Shown: one piece after another, positions 52,270-60,209 of the stretch
Layout: the number at the start of each line of letters is the position of its first letter
Numbering within the stretch: position 1 is the stretch's first letter
NCBI GenBank assembly: GCA_051866775.1
Contig: JBJDXR010000043.1
Coordinates: 19,721-83,720, forward strand
Origin: RUG626 sp051866775
GTDB lineage: Bacteria; Bacillota; Clostridia; Oscillospirales; Oscillospiraceae
Direction: 5' to 3'
DNA: 64,000 nt
Program-made: the position numbers and the translations under genes
The notes under the pieces: model-generated
The model's input: only the letters and a program-made list of their open reading frames with translations
The model's database searches: none
Told to the model about the DNA's origin: nothing

Positions 52270-52301
52270 TAATATGATTGCCGCGGAAGCCCGGGATATT
52301 C
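52270..52301 (-). promoter_or_regulatory. Possible sigma-G promoter of the SASP gene
   Basis: On the minus strand CATATTA (52270-52276) matches the sigma-G -10 (CATNHTA) exactly, and GAATA (52297-52301) matches the -35 pattern. The 20-base spacer is 2-3 bases longer than usual, which lowers the confidence. Confidence 0.4.
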
Positions 52302-52428
52302 GATGGACGGGGATTGTAAGATATTCAAGAAAAAGAAAATAGAGCCAGACGCGTTGAAACAATTCCGAAAATTATGAAATATGCTAAAAAAAGATAGGAC
52401 TACGGTAAAAGAGCATTATAAAATGTTG

Positions 52429-52457
52429 TTGACGCAAAAAGAAATTTGTGCTATATT
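52429..52457 (+). promoter_or_regulatory. Predicted promoter of tRNA-Thr
   Basis: TTGACG (52429-52434), 17 bases, TATATT (52452-52457) with a TGC extension. The tRNA starts 77 bases later. The remainder of the 314-base gap between the SASP gene and the tRNA shows nothing else. Confidence 0.7.
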
Positions 52458-52533
52458 TTTATGGCTGAATTTATTATAACTCTCGCGGCAGCTGTTTAGT
52501 ATTCATAGGCTCCGCCGCAGCAAAATTTAATAT

Positions 52534-52609
52534 GCTGGTATAGCTCAGTTGGTAGAGCAGCTGATTCGTAATCAGCAGGTCGTGTGTTCGAGTCACATTA
52601 CCAGCTCCA
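52534..52609 (+). tRNA. tRNA-Thr (anticodon CGT)
   Basis: A full cloverleaf can be drawn: acceptor arms GCTGGTA (52534-52540) and TACCAGC (52599-52605), D arm with GCTC/GAGC, an anticodon stem GCTGA/TCAGC with loop TTCGTAA, and a T arm with GTTCGAGTC. The anticodon CGT is at 52567-52569 and reads ACG (Thr). The 3' CCA is encoded (52607-52609). Confidence 0.96.
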
Positions 52610-52611
52610 TG

Positions 52612-52648
52612 CCGCCGCGAATTTGTATTTTTCGCGGCGGATTTTTTT
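52612..52648 (+). terminator. Terminator after tRNA-Thr
   Basis: A 10-bp stem (52612-52621 with 52631-52640) is followed by A and seven Ts, three bases after the tRNA CCA end. Confidence 0.9.
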
Positions 52649-52756
52649 ATAAAAAACCATCGCACGTTCTGAAGTGAGCCGGACGAGCCGGAAGTGGTTG
52701 ACCCATTTTTATGCGCCTGGTAAGACCCTGAGGCTGGTAAATTGAACGAGTCAGGC

Positions 52757-52785
52757 TTGACTAAGGACGGGAGAGGCGTTAAACT
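52757..52785 (+). promoter_or_regulatory. Possible promoter of the lactonase-like gene
   Basis: TTGACT (52757-52762), 17 bases, TAAACT (52780-52785). The -10 is only a 4/6 match, so the confidence is modest. Confidence 0.4.
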
Positions 52786-52839
52786 ATATTTGACAGCAAT
52801 ATACAGATCGTAAAAGATTTAAACAGGGAGGTTCAGAAG

Positions 52840-53991
52840 TTGGCAGTTAAGACTTATGTATATGTTGGAAACTGGAACACAAGAGGCGAGGGAGGAATCG
52901 GAATCTATGATTACGATCCGTCGACCGGAGAGGCTAAATATATTAAAACAGTAAGAGAAGATATTGTAGCCGGCCTTATAGTTGCAGATAAAAAGCGCGG
53001 CGTTATATACAGCATAGATGAGCGCAGCGACAACCCCGATATGCCGGGAAAAGGCGGCGGAGGCCGTGTTTTCTCTCTGCGTGTTGACCCGGAAACAGGG
53101 AATCTTGAGGAGATCAGCCGTCAGAGCGCGTTCGGCTCAATGCCGGCATACATAACGGACGACGGAACAGGAAACGGGCTTCTGCTGTGCAACCATTCCG
53201 GAAACGAAAACATCACCCGCATTGTGAAGGATGAAAACGGGCATTACAGGCTTGAACGTATTTTTAACGATACAGCGATAATGCACTATCCGATCAATGA
53301 TGATGGCAGCCTCGGTGAGCCGGACGACGCATATATAACCCCGGCGGACGGAGAAATTTATTCCTGCCTGCACTCTGTAAACCTTGCGCCGGACGGACGT
53401 TCCCTTGTGGTATGTGAGCGCAATCAGGACAAGGCATACCTTATGCATTTCGATGCGGACAGCAAAAAGCTCGTTCTTGATGATACCGAGCAATTTGAGC
53501 GGGGCAAGGGGATAAAGGACGGACATTGCCCACGCTACAGCGCCTTCCATCCGACCAAGCCCTTCGTATATATTAACAGCGAGTACCTTCCGCGGCTCAC
53601 GGTCCTGCGCTATGGAGCTGAGCTTGAGACAATAGAGATAGTGGACGTCACGCCGCCCAGCGCCGGTGACAGAAAGTTCTCCCAATCCGATCTGTGCGTG
53701 AGCGCCGATGGACGCTTCCTGTATACCATGTACCGTGGTGTCAATATGGTGTGCGTATATGCGATAGATCAGGATACCGGCATCCCTGAGTTTGTTCAGG
53801 AGATTGCGCTTTCCGGCGAAGGCCCCAGAGGCTTTAAGTTCTCGCCTGACGGAAGATTCCTGCTGGTGGCCAATCTCGACTCAAAGGACGTTACGACGCT
53901 GGCAGTGGCAGACGACGGAAGACTGACGGAGACTGAGTACAGGACCTTTGGACAGGAGCATCCGGGAAATGTGACCTTCTACGAGGTATAA
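52840..53991 (+). CDS. Lactonase family beta-propeller protein
   Basis: A 383-residue cytoplasmic protein of the 7-bladed propeller lactonase family (PF10282; Pgl-type 6-phosphogluconolactonases are members). Typical blade motifs: YVGNWNTRGEGGIGIYDYD, a Met/Pro-rich GSMPAYI segment, PDGRSLVVCERNQDKAYLM, FHPTKPFVYINSEY, SPDGRFLLVANLDS. Whether it hydrolyses 6-phosphogluconolactone cannot be decided; no other pentose phosphate genes are near. TTG start with GGGAGG at 8 bases. Confidence 0.88.
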   Translation: MAVKTYVYVGNWNTRGEGGIGIYDYDPSTGEAKYIKTVREDIVAGLIVADKKRGVIYSIDERSDNPDMPGKGGGGRVFSLRVDPETGNLEEISRQSAFGSMPAYITDDGTGNGLLLCNHSGNENITRIVKDENGHYRLERIFNDTAIMHYPINDDGSLGEPDDAYITPADGEIYSCLHSVNLAPDGRSLVVCERNQDKAYLMHFDADSKKLVLDDTEQFERGKGIKDGHCPRYSAFHPTKPFVYINSEYLPRLTVLRYGAELETIEIVDVTPPSAGDRKFSQSDLCVSADGRFLYTMYRGVNMVCVYAIDQDTGIPEFVQEIALSGEGPRGFKFSPDGRFLLVANLDSKDVTTLAVADDGRLTETEYRTFGQEHPGNVTFYEV

Positions 53992-54050
53992 AGCTTCATG
54001 TGCTGTACTTCGGCGCAGTAAACTATATAGGTTTACTTGTAAGTTAAGGT

Positions 54051-54089
54051 AAACGCCGTGTAAGGGCATCGCCCCTGTACGGCGTTTTT
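54051..54089. terminator. Terminator between the lactonase and GTPase-Rae1 genes
   Basis: An outer stem of about 9-10 bp (54051-54060 with 54078-54087) encloses a smaller GGGC/GCCC hairpin and is followed by Ts on the plus strand; the A-run on the left side lets it act on the minus strand too. Confidence 0.75.
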
Positions 54090-54105
54090 CGCTTTATTTA
54101 TAGCT

Positions 54106-56637
54106 TTATTTATAAAGAAGGCTGCGGATGGCCTCCTCCGTCTCTGTGACCTCAGCTTCAAAGGCGGAGGCGGGTACCCTCAGGGCGCCATGGCCGAGAA
54201 TTATCACCTGTTCAAGGCCGTCCGAGGTGGCCACCCGCACAAAGTGCTTCTTTGCCAGATCATAGGTGGCCCGCTCAATATAGACATCCGCCGTCTCCGC
54301 CTCCTTTGTATACACGACGGAGAGGTCCCCGAAATGCTCGACGGAGCCGGGGTTCCCCTTGACCTTATAGGCGTCAAAAACGACGATCACGGCGCACTGC
54401 CGAAAGCCCTGATAGTTCCTGAGCCGCTCTATCAGTCTTGCCCGGGCGGCGTCAAGACTCTCCTCGGCGATCTTCTTAAGATCTTTCCATGCGAATATGA
54501 TGTTGTAGCCGTCGACTAGCACGAACTCGCGGCCGTCGGGTCTGGGCGCCGCCCGGCGCGGCTTAGGTTCGGAGAAGGATTTCCTCGGGGAGCGGACGGC
54601 GTTTTGGACATCCCGCTTTATCGGACCGTAGGTGCGTTCAAATATGGCCATAAGCTCAGAGTCGGAGGCGGCGCGCTCAATGTACCGCATGGCCTGAAGT
54701 TTAAGCTCCTCCTCATGGGAGGGGGCGAGTGTGCTCTCAAGGTGCATGTGCTTCGGCACATCCCGCCATTTTACGGTCACCCCGGCGCCGTGACTGCAGA
54801 ACACGCTGTCAGGGGTGTTTTCAAGATCGGCCTCCGGGTCGTAGCCGAGACGGGCTGTTACCTCCTCCTGATTGGAACAGGGACGGTATCCGCCGGGAAG
54901 GGAAAAGAACCTCCCAAGCCCGTGGGTGAAGGCCGCCAGCTCTGTGGGATATTCCCCGATTACGGACACGGGCGCACTGCCGGATATTACCGTGCAGCCG
55001 GTGAGAGTCTGGGGAGGGTCGAACTCCGCGCCCATGCGCTGAAGATCACCCAGAACCCGCCCCACATTTTCTTGAGGAAGCTCAATTCGGAAGCTGTACC
55101 ATGGCTCGAGGAGCACGGACTGGGCCTGCATCAGCCCCTGACGGACAGCCCTGTAGGTCGCCTCCCGGAAATCCCCGCCCTCGGTGTGCTTTTCGTGCGC
55201 CCTCCCGGCGGAGAGGGTTATTTTTATGTCTGTGATAGGCGAGCCTGTCAGAACTCCCAGATGCTGCTTTTCCGCGAGATGGGTGAGTATGAGCCGCTGC
55301 CAGTTCCTCTCTAAGGCATCCTCCGGGCAGGAGGAGACAATCCGGACGCCGCTGCCGGGCTCTCCCGGCTCGAGGATAAGGTGTACCTCCGCATAGTGGC
55401 GCAGCGGCTCGTAGTGGCCCACGCCCTCAACGGTGCTGCTGATAGTCTCCCGGTATATTATCTGCCCTGCGCCGAAGGTGACGGAGAGGCCAAAGCGTTC
55501 AAGGAGCACGTCGCGCAGTATCTCAAGCTGCACCGGACCCATGAGCTGCACGCGCAAAAGCCCGAGACGCTCATCCCACAATAGGCCCAGCTGAGGATCC
55601 TCCTCCTCGAGCTCCCGGAACTTACGGACGGCATTGTGGATATCGCAGCCCTCGGGAAAATTTACGCTGTAAGTCAGCACCGGCGTCAAAACCGTATCGC
55701 CGCCCTGAGGCTCTGAACCCAGTCCCATACCGGCGGCTGTGTGCGTAAGCCCCGATATAGCCACCACATCCCCCGGAAGAGCCTCCTCCGATGGGGAGAA
55801 TTTTGCCCCGGAATACTCCCTCAGCTGTGTTATCTTCTCCTCCCAGCCGTCGCCTTTTATTATGTCCCGGGGCTTTAATGAGCCGCCGGTTATTTTCATG
55901 TGGGTGATCCTCGCGCCCTGCTCGTCGTGGGTTATCTTAAAGATCCTTGCGCCAAAGGCGGTCTTTTCCGGGCAGGAGGGGGCGGCCTCGGAAATGCCAT
56001 CCATGAACTCCTCCACGCCCTTGAGTCTCAGTGCCGCGCCGAACCAGCAGGGGAAGGCCTTGGCAGCGTGTATAGCGCCGATTATATCATCACGCGAAAG
56101 CGTCCCGTTTTTGAGAAAAGCCTCAAGAAGCATGTCGTCGCACAGCGATAGCTCCTCCAGATCAGGGGAGGAGTAGTCAAAAAAAGTGCCGCCCAGCGTG
56201 CTGCTAAGCTCAGAGAGCACCGCACCCTTATCGGCGCCGGGCATGTCCATTTTATTTACAAAGATAAGCGTCGGAATATTGCGCCGGCGAAGGAGACGCC
56301 ACAGCGTCATGGTATGGCTCTGCACACCCTCGGAGGCGCTTATCACGAGTATCGCACAGTCCAGCACTCCCAGCGTCCGCTCCGTCTCGGCGGAGAAGTC
56401 CACATGCCCCGGAGTATCCAGCAGCGTGACCTTCATATCACGGAGTCTCAGCACGGCCTGCTTTGAGAAGATGGTTATACCACGGCGGCGCTCAAGGGAG
56501 AAATTATCAAGGAACGTATCGCCGTGATCCACCCGCCCCTGTGAGCGGATGGCGCCGGAGCAGTACAGCATGGCCTCACACAGCGTCGTCTTGCCGGCGT
56601 CCACATGGGCAAGTATCCCGATGACTGAACGTTTCAT
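54106..56637 (-). CDS. Tet(M)-like ribosomal GTPase fused to a Rae1/YacP-type NYN endoribonuclease
   Basis: The 843-residue protein is a fusion. Residues about 1-650 are an EF-G/Tet(M)-type translation GTPase: AHVDAGKT (10-17), RRGIT, DTPGHVDF, NKMD, and EF-G-like domains with LLEPWYSFRIELPQE in domain IV. A basic, proline-containing linker (about 665-700) leads to a NYN domain (about 701-843) matching B. subtilis Rae1 (YacP): VDGYNII, VVFDAY, TKEAETADVYIE, ATSDGLEQ, with the expected acidic residues. Rae1 cuts mRNA in the ribosomal A site. The SPVST-type tip that ejects tetracycline in Tet(M) is missing (EKHTEGGDFR here), so drug resistance is unlikely. Start ATG behind AAAGGA. Confidence 0.93.
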   Translation of the reverse strand: MKRSVIGILAHVDAGKTTLCEAMLYCSGAIRSQGRVDHGDTFLDNFSLERRRGITIFSKQAVLRLRDMKVTLLDTPGHVDFSAETERTLGVLDCAILVISASEGVQSHTMTLWRLLRRRNIPTLIFVNKMDMPGADKGAVLSELSSTLGGTFFDYSSPDLEELSLCDDMLLEAFLKNGTLSRDDIIGAIHAAKAFPCWFGAALRLKGVEEFMDGISEAAPSCPEKTAFGARIFKITHDEQGARITHMKITGGSLKPRDIIKGDGWEEKITQLREYSGAKFSPSEEALPGDVVAISGLTHTAAGMGLGSEPQGGDTVLTPVLTYSVNFPEGCDIHNAVRKFRELEEEDPQLGLLWDERLGLLRVQLMGPVQLEILRDVLLERFGLSVTFGAGQIIYRETISSTVEGVGHYEPLRHYAEVHLILEPGEPGSGVRIVSSCPEDALERNWQRLILTHLAEKQHLGVLTGSPITDIKITLSAGRAHEKHTEGGDFREATYRAVRQGLMQAQSVLLEPWYSFRIELPQENVGRVLGDLQRMGAEFDPPQTLTGCTVISGSAPVSVIGEYPTELAAFTHGLGRFFSLPGGYRPCSNQEEVTARLGYDPEADLENTPDSVFCSHGAGVTVKWRDVPKHMHLESTLAPSHEEELKLQAMRYIERAASDSELMAIFERTYGPIKRDVQNAVRSPRKSFSEPKPRRAAPRPDGREFVLVDGYNIIFAWKDLKKIAEESLDAARARLIERLRNYQGFRQCAVIVVFDAYKVKGNPGSVEHFGDLSVVYTKEAETADVYIERATYDLAKKHFVRVATSDGLEQVIILGHGALRVPASAFEAEVTETEEAIRSLLYK

Positions 56638-56684
56638 TTGGAGCGTCCTTTCCGAATAGTGGTCTCAAGCAAAAATTACAGACT

Positions 56685-56713
56685 ATTTTAACATATTTTC
56701 TGCCGGTTTTAAA
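56685..56713 (-). promoter_or_regulatory. Possible promoter of the GTPase-Rae1 gene
   Basis: On the minus strand TTTAAA (56708-56713), 17 bases, TAAAAT (56685-56690) with a TGT extension, about 48 bases before the start codon. Confidence 0.5.
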
Positions 56714-56784
56714 TACTCAAAGCCGCCGGGAAGTGGGGAGGACGGGAAAAATGGTTGTGGACGAGTACAAGAAATAAAAGCAAA

Positions 56785-56820
56785 CACAGCCGGAGAAAGC
56801 ATTTGCTTTCTCCGGCTGTG
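56785..56820 (-). terminator. Terminator of the trp operon
   Basis: A 16-17 bp perfect stem (56785-56801 with 56804-56820) is followed by TTTGCTTTTATTT on the minus strand, 27 bases after trpA. Confidence 0.85.
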
Positions 56821-56846
56821 CTTTATGTAGTCCCGCGGAGTTTATG

Positions 56847-57623
56847 TCATTCATCTATAGCGGCGCGGATAGACCTTGTATACTCAGCGATGTAAGGCAC
56901 GGAGTTTTTCCCGTGCTCAGCGAGGATTTTTATTATGGCGGAGCCGATGATCACGCCGTCGGCCTTCTCCGACATGGCTTTAGCCTGAGCGGGAGTGGAG
57001 ATGCCGAAGCCGATGGCACAGGGGATGTGGGGATTGGAGCTTTTGACTAGGCTCACCATCGCGCCTACGTCCGTGGTTATGCTGCTTCTTACGCCCGTAA
57101 CGCCAAGAGACGACACACAGTAGACAAAGCCCTCCGCCTCACGTGCTATGCGCGCTATGCGTTCGTGGGAGGTGGGCGCTATGAGGCTTATGAGATCAAG
57201 CCCGTATTTGCGGCAGGTGGGCGCGAACTCCTCCTTCTCCTCAAAGGGGACGTCGGGCAGGATAAGCCCGTCCATACCGATTTCCGCCGCGGTCTTTAAA
57301 AACCGTTCCATACCATAGGAAAAGACCACATTCGCGTAGGTCATAAACACCATAGGGATGCTGACCTCACTGCGGATGGATCGAACCATGTCAAATATTT
57401 TGTCCGTGGTCACACCGCCGGAGAGGGCGCGGATATTGGCGCCCTGTATGACCGGCCCCTCGGCAGTGGGGTCGGAGAAGGGGATGCCCAGCTCGATAAG
57501 GCTTGCGCCGTTATCGGCCATGACTTTTATAAGCTCCGCTGTTGTCTCAAGGTCGGGATCGCCGCAGGTGATAAAGGGGATAAAGGCCTTGCCGTTTTTA
57601 AAAGCGTTATTTATGTTACTCAT
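56847..57623 (-). CDS. trpA: Tryptophan synthase alpha subunit
   Basis: TrpA (258 residues) splits indole-3-glycerol phosphate into indole and glyceraldehyde-3-phosphate in a TIM barrel and passes indole to TrpB. The first catalytic Glu lies in ELGIPFSDP. The second catalytic acid, Asp60 in Salmonella (ADGP), is Glu here (TAEGPVIQ), a change seen in other Firmicutes. It is the last operon gene and overlaps the trpB end by 8 bases; a GGGGAG site is inside trpB. Confidence 0.97.
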   Translation of the reverse strand: MSNINNAFKNGKAFIPFITCGDPDLETTAELIKVMADNGASLIELGIPFSDPTAEGPVIQGANIRALSGGVTTDKIFDMVRSIRSEVSIPMVFMTYANVVFSYGMERFLKTAAEIGMDGLILPDVPFEEKEEFAPTCRKYGLDLISLIAPTSHERIARIAREAEGFVYCVSSLGVTGVRSSITTDVGAMVSLVKSSNPHIPCAIGFGISTPAQAKAMSEKADGVIIGSAIIKILAEHGKNSVPYIAEYTRSIRAAIDE

Positions 57624-58806
57624 AGATATTCTCCCCTCTGTATCTTGCGATGGCGGCGCAGTCCTTGTCGCCTCGGCCTGAGATGTTTATGACGATTATC
57701 CGGTCCCTGCCCATAGTGGGGGCGAGCTTCATTGCGTGGGCCACGGCGTGGGCGGATTCGATGGCGGGGATTATGCCCTCGGTGCGGCTTAAATACTCAA
57801 AAGCGTTTACCGCCTCGTCATCCGTTATGGCCACGTACTCGGCGCGGCCGATATCGTGAAGCCAGGCGTGCTCCGGGCCTATTCCGGGGTAGTCAAGTCC
57901 TGCGGAAATGGAGTAAACCGGCGCTATCTGGCCGTACTCATCCTGACAGAAATAGGATTTCATTCCGTGGAATATGCCGAGCCTGCCCGTATTAATCGTC
58001 GCGGCGGTTTCGAAGGTGTCTATGCCCCGGCCGGCGGCCTCACAGCCGATGAGGCGCACTGAGGGGTCATCTATAAAGTTGTAGAACGCGCCTATGGCAT
58101 TGGAGCCTCCGCCCACGCAGGCCAGCACCGCGTCGGGAAGCTTACCCTCGCGCTCATTCAGCTGCTGCTTTATCTCCTTGGATATGACGGACTGGAAGTC
58201 CCGGACGATCATCGGGAAGGGGTGGGGACCCATGACGGAGCCGAGGCAGTAGTGGGTGTCGTCAATGCGGCTCGTCCACTCGCGCATGGCCTCGGAGACG
58301 GCGTCCTTAAGAGTGGCCGTTCCGGTGGTGACGGGTACGACCTGCGCTCCCAGAAGCCTCATGCGGTAGACGTTAAGGGCCTGACGCTCCGTGTCCTCCC
58401 TGCCCATAAAGACGACGCACTCCATGCCCATAAGCGCCGCGGCAGTGGCCGTTGCGACACCGTGCTGTCCCGCGCCGGTCTCTGCGATAAGGCGGGTCTT
58501 GCCCATCTTTTTTGCCAGCAGCGCCTGACCCAGGACGTTGTTTATCTTATGGGCGCCGGTGTGGTTCAAATCCTCACGTTTAAGATATATTTTCGCGCCG
58601 CCCAGATCCCGGGTCATCTTCTCTGCGAAGTAGAGCCTGCTGGGACGCCCTGCGTAATTGTTTAGAAGGTCCGTCAGCTCCGACTGAAACTCCGGATCAT
58701 TTTTATAATGGTTATAGGCTTTTTCAAGCTCAATTACGGCGTTCATCAGTGTCTCGGGGATGTATTGCCCGCCGTGTACACCGAAGCGCCCTGCTTCTCT
58801 TTCCAT
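57616..58806 (-). CDS. trpB: Tryptophan synthase beta subunit
   Basis: TrpB (396 residues) is the PLP enzyme that joins indole and serine. It has GRFGVHGGQYIPETLM, the PLP lysine in HTGAHKINN, AETGAGQHGVATATAAA, and CVGGGSNAIG for the phosphate. Length and start fit TrpB1, the TrpA partner. The frame is open far upstream inside trpF, but the ATG at 58806 has GGAGGAG, which is formed by the last codons of trpF. Confidence 0.98.
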   Translation of the reverse strand: MEREAGRFGVHGGQYIPETLMNAVIELEKAYNHYKNDPEFQSELTDLLNNYAGRPSRLYFAEKMTRDLGGAKIYLKREDLNHTGAHKINNVLGQALLAKKMGKTRLIAETGAGQHGVATATAAALMGMECVVFMGREDTERQALNVYRMRLLGAQVVPVTTGTATLKDAVSEAMREWTSRIDDTHYCLGSVMGPHPFPMIVRDFQSVISKEIKQQLNEREGKLPDAVLACVGGGSNAIGAFYNFIDDPSVRLIGCEAAGRGIDTFETAATINTGRLGIFHGMKSYFCQDEYGQIAPVYSISAGLDYPGIGPEHAWLHDIGRAEYVAITDDEAVNAFEYLSRTEGIIPAIESAHAVAHAMKLAPTMGRDRIIVINISGRGDKDCAAIARYRGENIYE

Positions 58807-58811
58807 ATGCT

Positions 58812-59420
58812 TTAAACTCCTCCGTTTCTTCTCACAGCCGCGACAAACGCGGCAATCTTGGCCGGGTCCTTTACGCCGCCTGTTTCGACCCCTCCGGATA
58901 CGTCCAGAAGTGCGGCGCGGGTGCAAAGGGCCCCCGGCAGGTTTTCTATATTAAGCCCGCCGGCGAGCCCGAAGGGGCGTGGGAAGCCGTCGATAAGCTC
59001 CCAGTCGAATGCTTTCCCCGCACCCTGACCGGCGTCCAGCAGGACGAAATCCGCGGCGCTCTCCGCCGCGCGTGCGGCATCCTCCCGCGTGCGTATCTGG
59101 AAGGCCTGCCAGACCGTGCCCGACGCAAGCCGGCGGAGCGAGGCGATATAGGAGCTATCCTCGCCCCCGTGAAGCTGGGCGACGGATATGATCCCTGCGT
59201 TTAAAAGCTCCGCAACAGCCTCAACGGGCTTATCCACAAATACGCCAACCGGAACAATGTCCGTTGAAAGCCCCGCTCTCAGGGCGGACGCAGTCTCAGG
59301 AGAGACGTTTCTGCGGCTTTTTGGGAAGTCTATTACGAACCCGCAATAGTCGGGCCTTATTCTGTTTACCGCTTCAATGTCCGGCGGACGGGAAAGTCCG
59401 CAGATCTTTACCCTTGTCAT
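58812..59420 (-). CDS. trpF: Phosphoribosylanthranilate isomerase
   Basis: TrpF (202 residues) makes the Amadori rearrangement to CdRP. The catalytic Cys is in VKICGL (residue 7), the catalytic Asp in LLDVSGGVE near the C-terminus, and the AQLHG motif is present. It is a separate gene, not fused to trpC. The start overlaps the trpC stop by four bases (ATGA). Confidence 0.96.
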   Translation of the reverse strand: MTRVKICGLSRPPDIEAVNRIRPDYCGFVIDFPKSRRNVSPETASALRAGLSTDIVPVGVFVDKPVEAVAELLNAGIISVAQLHGGEDSSYIASLRRLASGTVWQAFQIRTREDAARAAESAADFVLLDAGQGAGKAFDWELIDGFPRPFGLAGGLNIENLPGALCTRAALLDVSGGVETGGVKDPAKIAAFVAAVRRNGGV

Positions 59421-60205
59421 GACTCTCCCCTCAAGGCGCGGAGCATTTTTCCCTTATCACGCGAGCGCATAAGCGTCTCGCCAATCAGGACGGCATCGAC
59501 GCTCTCGCGTTCCAGAGCACGGACCTCCTCCGGCGTTTTTATCCCGCTCTCCGCGACATATATGACATTGTCCGGCACCAGTGCGCGAAGCCTGCCGCTG
59601 TTATTAACGTCAACAGAAAAATCCTTCAGGTTGCGGTTGTTTACCCCGATGATCTCCGCCCCGGCGGACACGGCGCTCTCTATCTCACAGGAGTCATGGG
59701 CCTCGACCACCGCAGCCAGGCCTAAATCAGAGCAGAGCTTTAAATAACGGGCGACCGTACCGGTATCCAGAATTGCACAAATGAGCAGGACCGCGTTTGC
59801 CCCCATGAGAGAAGCCTGATATATTTGGTACTCGTCCACTACAAAATCCTTGCGAAGCATAGGAGTTTTGACTATGGAGCGTATCCCGCGGAAAATATCG
59901 TCAGAGCCCAAAAACCATTTTGGTTCCGTGAGGCAGGATATGCACTCGGCCCCAGCGCTCTCGTACTCCCGGGCTATATCGAGATAGGGGAAATCCTCAG
60001 ATATGACTCCCTTGGAGGGGGAGGCCTTTTTGATCTCGCATATAAAGCTCATGCCCGGCTTTTTAAGCGCGGAGACAAAGGCACCGCCGCCGCAGGACCC
60101 AGCCCCGCTGCAAAGCTCCTTGAGGGCATCCGTCGGAAGCTTTTTTTTATCGTTTTCCACGCGTATTCTCGCGTGGTCGGCTATCGTCTGTAAAATTGTC
60201 TGCAT
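59417..60205 (-). CDS. trpC: Indole-3-glycerol phosphate synthase
   Basis: TrpC (262 residues) closes the indole ring. It has the FICEIKKASPSKGVI motif with the catalytic lysine, LTEPKWFLGS, MLRKDFVVDEYQI, GVNNRNLKDFSVD and YVAESGI. Four bases separate its start from the trpD stop. Its ATG has an AAGGTG site inside the end of trpD. Confidence 0.97.
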   Translation of the reverse strand: MQTILQTIADHARIRVENDKKKLPTDALKELCSGAGSCGGGAFVSALKKPGMSFICEIKKASPSKGVISEDFPYLDIAREYESAGAECISCLTEPKWFLGSDDIFRGIRSIVKTPMLRKDFVVDEYQIYQASLMGANAVLLICAILDTGTVARYLKLCSDLGLAAVVEAHDSCEIESAVSAGAEIIGVNNRNLKDFSVDVNNSGRLRALVPDNVIYVAESGIKTPEEVRALERESVDAVLIGETLMRSRDKGKMLRALRGES

Positions 60206-60209
60206 AGTT

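Noticed and set aside
54013..54040. AGTAAAC/GTTTACT inverted repeat after the lactonase gene
   Set aside because: Seven-base arms without promoter or T-run context; the real terminator is just downstream.
54106..56637. Calling the GTPase-Rae1 fusion a tetracycline resistance gene
   Set aside because: The Tet(M) domain IV tip that ejects the drug is not conserved, and the C-terminal nuclease is foreign to resistance proteins.
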